DNA from: Lachnoclostridium sp. UBA7215
GTDB taxonomy: Bacteria > Bacillota > Clostridia > Lachnospirales > Lachnospiraceae
Assembly: GCA_002490465.1 (NCBI GenBank)
Contig: DKUB01000033.1
Location: 1 to 64,000 of the forward strand
Length of the DNA stretch: 64,000 bases
Direction of reading: 5' to 3'
A model generated the notes under the pieces. That model saw only the letters and a list, made by a program, of their open reading frames with translations, was not told the DNA's origin and did no database searches. A program made the position numbers and the translations under genes. Below are positions 44,608 through 52,998 of this stretch, piece by piece; the stretch's first letter is position 1, and every line of letters starts with the position of its first letter.

Positions 44608-45483
44608 TTAATACATTTTATTAAATGCATCAGTAATACATTTTGCCGGAGCAGCATCAATTACTACCAGGGCAATATTGCCGTTTATCAAGTCCTGAAC
44701 AGCAAGAGAACCGTTTTTATACGGAACCGTTGTCATCTTAAATCCGTCAAATCCCCAGCTCTTATCTCCTTCACAGTAAAACTGTCCTGTCGTACCGCTC
44801 TGTACGCCGATTTTCACACTTTTATCTTTCTCTGCAAGGAGCTTATCTACTGCTGCCTTGTCTTTACAGGAATCGAACTCTTTGTTATCCGTCCGCACAA
44901 TCAGCTTCTGTGTCGCATCATAGTAAGAATCTGAAAAGTCTACATACTTTTCCCGGTCCGGTTTAATTGTGAGACCTGCCATGGCAATATCACTCTTGTG
45001 CTGTCCAACGGAAAGGCAGACAGCATCAAAATCCATGTTCTGAATTACAAGCTCTTTACCAAGTTTTTCCGCAAGTCCGGCTGCAATCTCCATATCAATG
45101 CCATAATAAGTGTCGCCCTCTGTATATTCAAACGGCTCAAATGCTGCATTTGTTGCAATTTTCAACTGATCCTTGCTGGTATCCAGCTTGGCTGACATAA
45201 CCGGTGTAGGCTGTCCGCTCCCAAAATACTTACTGCAGATTTCATCAAACTTTCCATTTGCTTTTATTTCTTTAATATAACTGTTTACAGAAGTGAGCAA
45301 CTCCGGCTGGTCCTTGTCCACTCCAAAAGCATATTGCTCCTCCGTCAATTCCACATCAATAACTTTTACAATATTCTCCTTTTTCGGCTCTGGCGTACTT
45401 CCTGCCTCCTCATTTCCACCGCAGGCACAAAGTGTAAATGCTGATAAAACAATAACCATACCCTTTGCTATTAATTTTTTCAT
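44608..45483 (-). CDS. Circularly permuted amino-acid-binding lipoprotein
   Basis: 291 residues, lipobox LCAC (Cys21). Normal PAAT binding proteins start with LKIATNAAFEPFEY and end with a segment like KVIDEPLTEEEYAIAVKKGN...LKEIKADGTYDKIYEKYFG. Here that final segment is at the N-terminus (residues 38-88: VKVIDVELTEEQYAFGVDKD ... IKEIKANGKFDEICSKYFG), joined by a short linker to the usual start at residue 106, and the protein stops right after VVIDAAPAKCITDAFNKMY, where the segment would normally follow. First gene of the transporter operon. Confidence 0.9.
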   Translation of the reverse strand: MKKLIAKGMVIVLSAFTLCACGGNEEAGSTPEPKKENIVKVIDVELTEEQYAFGVDKDQPELLTSVNSYIKEIKANGKFDEICSKYFGSGQPTPVMSAKLDTSKDQLKIATNAAFEPFEYTEGDTYYGIDMEIAAGLAEKLGKELVIQNMDFDAVCLSVGQHKSDIAMAGLTIKPDREKYVDFSDSYYDATQKLIVRTDNKEFDSCKDKAAVDKLLAEKDKSVKIGVQSGTTGQFYCEGDKSWGFDGFKMTTVPYKNGSLAVQDLINGNIALVVIDAAPAKCITDAFNKMY

Positions 45484-45533
45484 TTTTTCCCTCCATAATA
45501 TCTTGTTCTTTTCGTGTTATCATACCATAGTGT

Positions 45534-46358
45534 TTAGGAATTTGCAACTGAATTTACATTTACATCCAATTGGTTATACGGAATGACAATATTATTTTTA
45601 TCAAATTCCTCTTTTATTTCCTCCAGCATCGCCCAGCGGGTTTTATTATAGTTCTCCGGCCTCACCCACATGTGAACTGACATTGTAACGGCGCTGTCAT
45701 CCAGGGATGACACGACAATATCTACCGGCATATCGGAAAGACGTGCCTCCTGTCTGTCTGTAATTTCCTGAAGCACGGTGCGTACGCGCTTAATATTTTC
45801 GGAATACTCAATGCCGACAGATATATCAATCCGGCGCTTGTCCTCACTTGTAACATTAATAATATTAGAATCTGCCAGCTTTCCATTTGGTAAAACAGCG
45901 GCACGGTTATCTGTCGTCGCAAGTGTTGTATAGACAATATCGATTTTTTTGACAATTCCCTCTATATCACCAACAATAATATAATCACCAACCACAAAGG
46001 GCTTCATTAATAAAATCAGCACACCGCCGGCAAAGTTGGCAAGGCTTCCCTGCAGGGCAAGACCTATTGCCAGACCGGCAGATCCGACCAGAGCAACAAT
46101 CGAAGTTGTGGCAAACCCAAGAATCTGCGCTGCAATAATAATAAGCAGAATATAGAGCACTACACGGATAGCCGAAATCAAAAAGGAGGTAACTCCCGGC
46201 TCCATTCCTCTTTTCTGCATCCCTTTTTTCAAAACTGACAACATTTTTTTTATCAGCATCGTACCGATGCCAAGAACAAGAAATGCCACAAGAAGAGACA
46301 GGAGAAACTCCAAACCGCGCGGAATCAGGTTTTTTATATAAAGAATAATTTCCGTCAT
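45534..46358 (-). CDS. Small-conductance mechanosensitive channel (MscS family)
   Basis: 274 residues. Three membrane helices; the pore helix VALVGSAGLAIGLALQGSLANFAGGVLIL is characteristic, followed by the beta domain (KPFVVGDYIIVGDIEGIVKKIDIVYTTLAT) and the C-terminal alpha/beta domain. Opens on membrane tension to release solutes. GGAGG upstream; its start is 6 nt after the end of glgB, so the two are probably co-transcribed. Confidence 0.95.
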   Translation of the reverse strand: MTEIILYIKNLIPRGLEFLLSLLVAFLVLGIGTMLIKKMLSVLKKGMQKRGMEPGVTSFLISAIRVVLYILLIIIAAQILGFATTSIVALVGSAGLAIGLALQGSLANFAGGVLILLMKPFVVGDYIIVGDIEGIVKKIDIVYTTLATTDNRAAVLPNGKLADSNIINVTSEDKRRIDISVGIEYSENIKRVRTVLQEITDRQEARLSDMPVDIVVSSLDDSAVTMSVHMWVRPENYNKTRWAMLEEIKEEFDKNNIVIPYNQLDVNVNSVANS

Positions 46359-46364
46359 TCCCCG

Positions 46365-48638
46365 CTACCTCCCCGTCTTTTTCGCACGGTCTGTCTTTGG
46401 TTTCCTTCCGGACGCAGACGGTATTTTTGTACAATTAAAAATCTGCACAGACAGCGGCGCCAGTTTACACTCAATAGAGTTTGGCCGTCCGTCCCACTTC
46501 ACTCTCTTAGACTGCTTCTGTCTCGGATTAACAAACCCACTCCCGCCGAACTCCTCGCTGTCACTGTTAAATATCTCTTTGTATTTTCCGGCAAACGGCA
46601 CCCCGACACGGAAATCCTCATAAGCTACCGGGGTAAAATTACATAAAACAAGAAGAGTTTCCTCCTTGCACTTTCGCAGAAAAGCAATTACGCTCCTGTC
46701 AGCATCCAGGACACTAATCCATTCATACCCTGACGGCTTCGTATCATCTTCATATAGCGCCGGGTGCTTTTTGTAAAAGGCGTTCAAATGGCCGACATAC
46801 TGACGGAGCAGCTCGTTTTCGGACGGCTCATCATCCACAGGATTCAGCAGTTCCCAATCTAATTGCCTCTGTTCACTCCACTCACGCTCCATTCCAAATT
46901 CCTGTCCCATAAAGAGAAGCTTTTTACCGGGGTGGGCTGCCATATAACCATAAGTCAGGCGCAGGCTTGAAAATTTATCCTTTCTGCTTCCCGGCATTTT
47001 CGTATACAGCGAACCTTTCATATGGACTACTTCGTCATGGCTGAGAACCAATATAAATTCTTCGGAATACTGGTACATCATGCTAAAGGTCAGCATGCCA
47101 TGTCTTCCTTTGCGGAACAGCGGATCCGTCCTTATATACTCAAGATAATCATTCATCCATCCCATGTTCCATTTTAAGTCAAATCCAAGCCCGTCTTCCT
47201 GCGGTCTCCCTGTTACTTTCGGCCACGCCGTAGATTCTTCCGCAATCGAAATCACTCCATCCTTACGGGCGTGTATTTTATTATTCAAAACCTGTAAAAA
47301 GGCAATTGCCTCAAGATTTTCATTTCCACCGTACATATTAGCCAGCCACTCGCCATCCTGTTTGCCATAATCCAGATAAAGCATAGAAGCAACGGCATCC
47401 ATACGAATTCCGTCAATATGGTAGCGTTCCAGCCAGAACAGGGCATTGGCAATCAGGAAATTCTCTACCTGCGGCCGTCCATAGTTGTAAATCAGCGTTC
47501 CCCAGTGCGGATGTTCCCCCTGCCTCGGGTCAGCATGTTCATACAGACAAGTGCCGTCAAAGCGCGCCAGCCCGTGTTCATCTTTTGGAAAATGGGCCGG
47601 AACCCAGTCAAGAATGATACTAAGGCCCTTTTGGTGCAGATAGTCAATGAAATACATAAAATCCTCCGGCGTCCCATAGCGGGAAGTCGGCGCATAATAC
47701 CCCGTCACCTGATAACCCCAGGAAGCGTCGAAAGGATACTCCATCACCGGCATAAGCTCTATATGGGTATATCCCATCTCCAGACAGTAATCCGCCAGCA
47801 AAGGAGCTATCTCACGATAATTGTAATAACTGTCTTCACCGTCATCCGGCTTCCGAAATGTCCCTAATGCCACCTCGTAGATCAGCATCGGTTCCTTCTC
47901 GTACTTCCAGGTCTTTCTTGCATCCATCCATTTCTTATCCTGCCATTTGTAGGACTGTAGATCCCACACAATGCTGGCGTTATTCGGGCGTTTCTCCGAA
48001 TAATAAGCATACGGGTCTGCCTTTAACACTCTTCTCCCATCGTGCCCCCATATTTCATATTTATAAAGATCCCCGGCCAAAACTCCCGGCACAAAGAGCT
48101 CATATATCCCGGCATCCGGCAGGAATCTCATCGGATTACAGCAGGCATCCCAGCCATTGAAATCCCCGACCACACTGACCGCCCTGGCATTTGGCGCCCA
48201 GACAGCAAACCACGTCCCCTTGACACCCTGAATCGTCACTGGATGAGCACCCAGTTTCTCATAAACTGTCTCATGTATTCCGTGATTAAACTGGCTCATA
48301 TCCAGCCCGTCAAAAAGAGAATCCAATGCATAGACATCCGGAATCTCTAATGGTTTTCTGGTTTTTTTCCCTTCTACGAGGAAAGTATAAACCGGAATCT
48401 TTTTTGCCGGAATAAGCACCGCAAAATAACCACATTCATCCATCTTTTCCATCGGGTATACATCTGACAGCCCTGTCAGCTTTACTGACACTTTCTTAGC
48501 TTCTGGGAAAAAAGCAGTGATTAACACATGTGTACGCCCTGCCATTTTAGGTCCAAGAACAGTCTCTGTCCGCCCGCACTCCGCATATTCCAGCGCCTCA
48601 ATCTCCGGCCACTGCATGTAATCTTGCAATTTTTTCAA
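46365..48638 (-). CDS. glgB: 1,4-alpha-glucan branching enzyme
   Basis: 757 residues from a TTG at 48638 with GGAGG 6 nt upstream; an ATG at 48668 overlaps the preceding gene and has no site. Forms alpha-1,6 branches in glycogen. N-terminal CBM48 domains, then a GH13 barrel with DWVPAHFP, GIRMDAVASMLYLDYG (nucleophile Asp), AEESTAWP (Glu acid/base) and LSHDEVVH; C-terminal beta domain. The C-terminus has an extra basic tail (KIPSASGRKPKTDRAKKTGR). No other glg gene adjoins. Confidence 0.95.
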   Translation of the reverse strand: MKKLQDYMQWPEIEALEYAECGRTETVLGPKMAGRTHVLITAFFPEAKKVSVKLTGLSDVYPMEKMDECGYFAVLIPAKKIPVYTFLVEGKKTRKPLEIPDVYALDSLFDGLDMSQFNHGIHETVYEKLGAHPVTIQGVKGTWFAVWAPNARAVSVVGDFNGWDACCNPMRFLPDAGIYELFVPGVLAGDLYKYEIWGHDGRRVLKADPYAYYSEKRPNNASIVWDLQSYKWQDKKWMDARKTWKYEKEPMLIYEVALGTFRKPDDGEDSYYNYREIAPLLADYCLEMGYTHIELMPVMEYPFDASWGYQVTGYYAPTSRYGTPEDFMYFIDYLHQKGLSIILDWVPAHFPKDEHGLARFDGTCLYEHADPRQGEHPHWGTLIYNYGRPQVENFLIANALFWLERYHIDGIRMDAVASMLYLDYGKQDGEWLANMYGGNENLEAIAFLQVLNNKIHARKDGVISIAEESTAWPKVTGRPQEDGLGFDLKWNMGWMNDYLEYIRTDPLFRKGRHGMLTFSMMYQYSEEFILVLSHDEVVHMKGSLYTKMPGSRKDKFSSLRLTYGYMAAHPGKKLLFMGQEFGMEREWSEQRQLDWELLNPVDDEPSENELLRQYVGHLNAFYKKHPALYEDDTKPSGYEWISVLDADRSVIAFLRKCKEETLLVLCNFTPVAYEDFRVGVPFAGKYKEIFNSDSEEFGGSGFVNPRQKQSKRVKWDGRPNSIECKLAPLSVQIFNCTKIPSASGRKPKTDRAKKTGR

Positions 48639-48652
48639 AGTTGTCCTCCATT

Positions 48653-49339
48653 CTATTCGTTGTACCATTTGGTTATCTCGGTTCCCTCACTGTCAAACTG
48701 CTTTTCTTCCTTTGGCATATATTTTTTCATCACATGCTCCATGGGAAACGTGTACAAAAATCCGGCCAGCCCCGGCACCAGAAAATTAATGATGATAATC
48801 TGCGTATAAAATCCGATAAACATGCCTACCGCCGCAAGCGCCAAGATAGCAATAAGCACAAGCGTATGAAGAAAATGGCGGAATGCGCAAAACAGGCTGA
48901 AACGGAGTATTTTTGTCAGTTTCATGCTAAATCTGGAAATAAGTGGAAACACGTAGCATCCAATACAGAAAATAATAACTCCCAATGCCAGATAAGCGCC
49001 GGAAAGATAGCCGCCATAGGGATTGGATGCTGTTGCCTCATCCGTAACTCCAAGCAGCTGGATATTCCATGAGAGCAAAAGATATATAACCGCCATAACC
49101 AGCCAGATTATCGTAGACTGGGCAAAATTCAGTTTAAAGCAGCTCCAGAATTCCCGCCACACATAGCTCCTGTTGTGGCGCAGAACCTTTGCACTCACAT
49201 AATACAGCGAAGTAGTAGCCGCTCCAACTGTCACTACCGGCAGACAAAATACCACATAAATCAGTGAAAGCCACCCCATATCAAAAATCTTACTCATTAC
49301 CCGCATAAAGGGATTGTCCGAGTTAAAAAATTTGTTCAT
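48653..49339 (-). CDS. DUF624 (YesL-like) membrane protein
   Basis: 228 residues, five to six helices. FFNSDNPFMRVMSKIFDMGWLSLIYVVFCLPVVTVGAATTSLYYVSAKV is the DUF624 hallmark. In other Bacillota it is often near carbohydrate transport or utilisation genes. GGAGG 5 nt upstream. Sits just before glgB. Confidence 0.88.
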   Translation of the reverse strand: MNKFFNSDNPFMRVMSKIFDMGWLSLIYVVFCLPVVTVGAATTSLYYVSAKVLRHNRSYVWREFWSCFKLNFAQSTIIWLVMAVIYLLLSWNIQLLGVTDEATASNPYGGYLSGAYLALGVIIFCIGCYVFPLISRFSMKLTKILRFSLFCAFRHFLHTLVLIAILALAAVGMFIGFYTQIIIINFLVPGLAGFLYTFPMEHVMKKYMPKEEKQFDSEGTEITKWYNE

Positions 49340-49375
49340 TCTTTCCTCCGTTTTGCGTTTTACTTTATAGGAACA

Positions 49376-50614
49376 TTACCCAATTTCATGGATAAACAGG
49401 CCGCTGCGCAGCTTTGGCTCAAACCATGTTGATTTTGGCGGCATTAAAAGATTCTGGTCTGCCACATCAAAAAGTTCAATTATTGATGTCGGGTACATGG
49501 AAAAAGATACCTTCATATCCTCATCGGCCCGTTTTTCAAGCTCCGACAATCCACGGATTCCTCCGATAAAATCAATTCTGCTGTCTGTTCTGGGATCCCC
49601 GATTCCAAGCACCGGGGCAAGCAGATACTCCTGCAATATCGATACATCCAGTTTCCCAACTGCATCCTTGCCCTCAAACAGTTTGTTCTTTGCCGTGAGG
49701 CTGTACCATTGTTTTTCCATATACATCCCCATCTGCCCTTTAGAAGCCGGCCGCACAGGGACATCACTTTTCTGCACATCAAAGTTTTCCTGCACACGGT
49801 TTAAAAACTCCTCTGCCGTAAGTCCATTCAAATCCTTTACGGTGCGATTGTAATCCATAATCATCAGCTGGTCATGCGGAAACAGTACTGACAGAAAAAA
49901 GTTGTATTCCTCTGCCCCGGTATGTGCCGGATTGGCATTTCTGCGCTTTATCCCAACCTTAACTGCTGAGGCCGCACGGTGATGGCCGTCCGCAATATAA
50001 ATTCTGTCTATTTGGGAAAAGGCTTTCCTGATTGCCTCCACATCATCCGCCCTGCCGACTCTGAATACCCGGTGGGTAATTCCATCCACCGCTGTAAAGT
50101 CATACAGGGGACTCTCTTTCTTTACCCGCTCCACAATGTCATTTATCACCTGTTCTGAGCGGTAAGCGAGAAAAATCGGACCTGTCTGCGCACCACATGT
50201 ATCCACATGGGTAATGCGGTCCACCTCTTTGTCCTCTCTTGTATTTTCATGTTTCTTTATTACCTGATTTTCATAATCCTCGATAGATGCACAGGCAACA
50301 AGTCCCGTCTGGGAACGTCCGTCCATGACAAGCTCGTAAATATAATAAACTGCCTCCTCGTCCCTCTCGTATACACCATCCTGTATATCCTTTTGCAGCA
50401 GCTCCCTGGCCTTCTCATAAACTTCCGGTGCATACATGTCCACAGAGTCGTCAAAGGCAGTCTCCGGACGGTCTATTTTCAAAAAAGAAAGCGGTTCCCT
50501 CATCACTTCTTCCTTTGCCTCTTTGCGGTTATAAACATCATAAGGCAGAGCCGCTACCCGGCTGGCCGTCTCCGCTTTGGGGCGAACACAGGAAAATGGT
50601 TTGATCGTTGCCAT
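49376..50614 (-). CDS. DUF1015 family protein
   Basis: 412 residues from the ATG at 50614 (AGGAGGG 7 nt upstream). Begins ATIKPFSCVRPK and contains the family motifs AALPYDVYNRKEA, HENTREDKEVDR and YIADGHHRAASA (probable metal/nucleotide-binding His pair). Widely conserved in clostridia, often next to serine or acetate metabolism genes; function not established, though kinase-like or phosphatase-like roles have been suggested. Confidence 0.88.
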   Translation of the reverse strand: MATIKPFSCVRPKAETASRVAALPYDVYNRKEAKEEVMREPLSFLKIDRPETAFDDSVDMYAPEVYEKARELLQKDIQDGVYERDEEAVYYIYELVMDGRSQTGLVACASIEDYENQVIKKHENTREDKEVDRITHVDTCGAQTGPIFLAYRSEQVINDIVERVKKESPLYDFTAVDGITHRVFRVGRADDVEAIRKAFSQIDRIYIADGHHRAASAVKVGIKRRNANPAHTGAEEYNFFLSVLFPHDQLMIMDYNRTVKDLNGLTAEEFLNRVQENFDVQKSDVPVRPASKGQMGMYMEKQWYSLTAKNKLFEGKDAVGKLDVSILQEYLLAPVLGIGDPRTDSRIDFIGGIRGLSELEKRADEDMKVSFSMYPTSIIELFDVADQNLLMPPKSTWFEPKLRSGLFIHEIG

Positions 50615-50748
50615 AAACTGGTCCCTCCTATAGTATAAATGCAATAATTACCGAAGCAACAAAAATTATTATAACAGATTCATGAATGATACGCAATGAT
50701 TTGGGACATACTGATGCCAAACATAGTATCAGACAGGAGAACACACCG

Positions 50749-51153
50749 ATGAAACGAGGACTGAAAAAACAGGTTTCCGATTTTATGAAATGCGGGCTGA
50801 TGGGATGGGGAATGGAATGCTTTTGGACCGGATGCGGTTCACTCTATGAAAAAAAGGATAAGCAGATGCACTGTGCCACCTCCCTGTGGATGTTTCCCAT
50901 CTATGGCCTTGCCTCTATGATGACACCCCTGTGTCATCTGCTGAAAGGAAAAAACCTGATGCTGCGCGGTTCTGTATACACTGCCTGTATCTTTCTCACA
51001 GAATATGGAACCGGAACACTCTTAAAAAAGAAAAACTGCTGTCCCTGGGATTACAGCGGGGCAAAGGCAAACTACAAGGGATTGGTACGCTTCGATTATG
51101 CGCCTCTGTGGTTTGCCGTCGGGCTGTTATATGAAAAAATTCTGCTAAAATAA
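50749..51153 (+). CDS. CmpB-like putative ABC transporter permease family membrane protein
   Basis: 134 residues from the ATG at 50749 (AGGAGA 8 nt upstream). Several short hydrophobic helices; WGMECFWTGCGSL, TSLWMFPIYGLA, TGTLLKKKNCCPWDYSGAKANYKGLVRFDYAPLWFAVGLLYE are characteristic of the small membrane family PF06541-type. Named a permease in databases but without evidence of transport. Isolated plus-strand gene, convergent with the next one over the shared terminator. Confidence 0.75.
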   Translation: MKRGLKKQVSDFMKCGLMGWGMECFWTGCGSLYEKKDKQMHCATSLWMFPIYGLASMMTPLCHLLKGKNLMLRGSVYTACIFLTEYGTGTLLKKKNCCPWDYSGAKANYKGLVRFDYAPLWFAVGLLYEKILLK

Positions 51154-51192
51154 CAAACGCTGTCACGCTTCGCGAGCCAGCTTATTGTAATA

Positions 51193-51219
51193 CAAGGGTC
51201 AAAACCAATTTGACCCTTG
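51193..51219. terminator. Bidirectional terminator-like hairpin
   Basis: CAAGGGTCAAA-ACCAA-TTTGACCCTTG, 11-bp perfect stem, followed by ACTTGTTTTT on the plus strand, between convergent genes. Confidence 0.7.
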
Positions 51220-51234
51220 ACTTGTTTTTCCGAT

Positions 51235-51693
51235 TTATTTTTTCTTTTTTGTAAACAGGGCATCCTTCACCCAGATGCCAAGCGCTTTCAGATATGGGGC
51301 AGCATCTGTAATCACATTAGCTACGACAAGAAATCCTATTGGCAGCGCAATCGCCAGACGCAGGTCCGTCATGCCAATCAACAGTGGCACTGCCCATATA
51401 AGACTGAAGACATGGGTAAAAAGAGCCAGTATGTATATGGGCCATCTCCGGCAGAAAATAAGCAGTGTATTATTTTCCCGCCCATAACAGAAACGGCAAT
51501 AGGCATAAAACAGACAAATTAGTCCGTAAAAAATGCAAAATGCTATTACATACGGAACAAGTGCGGCCTCGTCCGGGGGCATATCCTCCGGTCCTGTAGC
51601 AAGACTTCCCACACAATATGCCAGAAACAGGGAAAACACCCCTAAAATCCCACAAAACACTGCATTAATCCGATGAATGACATTTCCTTTCAT
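51235..51693 (-). CDS. Conserved hypothetical membrane protein
   Basis: 152 residues from the ATG at 51693 (GGAGG 7 nt upstream). Four hydrophobic segments (about 8-28, 45-68, 83-104, 110-132), a Cys-rich short loop (YCRFCYGREN), and a basic tail KKKK. I do not recognise the family. Downstream of nth on the same strand. Confidence 0.6.
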   Translation of the reverse strand: MKGNVIHRINAVFCGILGVFSLFLAYCVGSLATGPEDMPPDEAALVPYVIAFCIFYGLICLFYAYCRFCYGRENNTLLIFCRRWPIYILALFTHVFSLIWAVPLLIGMTDLRLAIALPIGFLVVANVITDAAPYLKALGIWVKDALFTKKKK

Positions 51694-51722
51694 ACCCATA
51701 CCTCCTGTATTCACCTAAAGCA

Positions 51723-52355
51723 CTAGTCCAACGCCTTAACACATATATGGTTCAGGCAGCATGCCTCACACTTTGGCTTCCTTGCTGTACAGACTTCTCT
51801 CCCGTGGTAGACAAGCCGATGACAGAAATCGCTTCCCTGTTCCCCGGGTATTATTTTCCAAAGGGCCATCTCCACCTTCTTGGGGTCCTTGATTCCGTCC
51901 ACAAGGCCCATGCGGTTTGTCAGACGAATGCAGTGTGTGTCCGTGACAATAGCCGGCTTACCAAAAACATCTCCCATAATCAAATTCGCACTCTTCCGCC
52001 CGACTCCGGGAAGCTTTAACAGCTCATCAAAGTCATCCGGAACTCTCCCATCATACTTTTCCACCAGAACCGTCATGCATTTGTGGATATCCCTGGCCTT
52101 GCTTCTCCCCAGCCCACATGGCTTCACAATCTCTTCAATCTCCTCCGGCGTTGCTGCCGCAAGTGCCTGCGGCGTCGGATATACCGAATATAAATCCTGC
52201 ACTACAACATTCACCCTTGCATCTGTACACTGGGCCGCCAGCCGGACACTCACTAAGAGCTTCCATGCCTCGTCATAATCAAGGGAACACTCCGCAAGGG
52301 GATATTCCTGCTCCAAAAGTGCAATAATCTCTGCTGCACGCTGCTTTTTTGTCAT
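51723..52355 (-). CDS. nth: Endonuclease III (DNA glycosylase/AP lyase)
   Basis: 210 residues. Removes oxidised pyrimidines. Helix-hairpin-helix LLKLPGVGRKSANLIMG with the catalytic Lys, the catalytic Asp in VTDTHCIRLTNR, and the C-x6-C-x2-C-x5-C iron-sulfur motif at the end. The start overlaps the engB stop by 4 nt. Confidence 0.95.
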   Translation of the reverse strand: MTKKQRAAEIIALLEQEYPLAECSLDYDEAWKLLVSVRLAAQCTDARVNVVVQDLYSVYPTPQALAAATPEEIEEIVKPCGLGRSKARDIHKCMTVLVEKYDGRVPDDFDELLKLPGVGRKSANLIMGDVFGKPAIVTDTHCIRLTNRMGLVDGIKDPKKVEMALWKIIPGEQGSDFCHRLVYHGREVCTARKPKCEACCLNHICVKALD

Positions 52356-52963
52356 TCGTTTTCTTCCTCCAGCTGGATTTCTCTCACAAAATAATCAACA
52401 TACTCCCATACTTCATCCCGTCCCTCTTTATTCAAAGAGGAAAAGGGAATCAGCGGTGTCTCTTCCGCAAGCCCAAGCGTCTGCCGGATGGCCAGAAGAT
52501 GCTTATTTCTCGCCCCTGATTTTATTTTATCAGCCTTTGTCGCAATGACAAGGGGGTTAAATCCTTTTTCATACAGCATATGGTAGGCTTCCACATCTAA
52601 CTTTGACGGGTCATGCCGGATATCTACAAGCAGAAAAACAACCCGGAGTGCCTGGGAGAAATCCAGATACCTCTCAATCATTACCATCCACTTATCCGCC
52701 AACCCGCGTGAAACCTTTGCGTATCCATAACCCGGCAGGTCAACCATATAACAAATATCATTGATATTATAATAATTGATGGTCTGAGTCTTTCCCGGCT
52801 GTGCGGAAATACGCGCCATGGACTTGCGATTCCACAGAGTATTCAGCAGGGAGGATTTGCCTACATTAGAGCGCCCCCAAAACGCCATTTCTATTTTATT
52901 GTGCTGCGGCAGTTCACTTGTAATGCCGCAGACTGTTTCCAGTTCCAAAGATTTTATCTTCAT
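52352..52963 (-). CDS. engB: Ribosome biogenesis GTPase EngB/YsxC
   Basis: 203 residues; essential GTPase for large-subunit assembly. G1 GRSNVGKSS, G3 DLPGYGYAKVS, G4 TKADK and G5 SSLNKEG are present. GGAG 6 nt upstream. Follows lon by 35 nt in the usual clp-lon-engB order. Confidence 0.95.
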   Translation of the reverse strand: MKIKSLELETVCGITSELPQHNKIEMAFWGRSNVGKSSLLNTLWNRKSMARISAQPGKTQTINYYNINDICYMVDLPGYGYAKVSRGLADKWMVMIERYLDFSQALRVVFLLVDIRHDPSKLDVEAYHMLYEKGFNPLVIATKADKIKSGARNKHLLAIRQTLGLAEETPLIPFSSLNKEGRDEVWEYVDYFVREIQLEEENE

Positions 52964-52998
52964 GCTTTACTCCTGTCTGCGCATATACTGTGCGTTGT

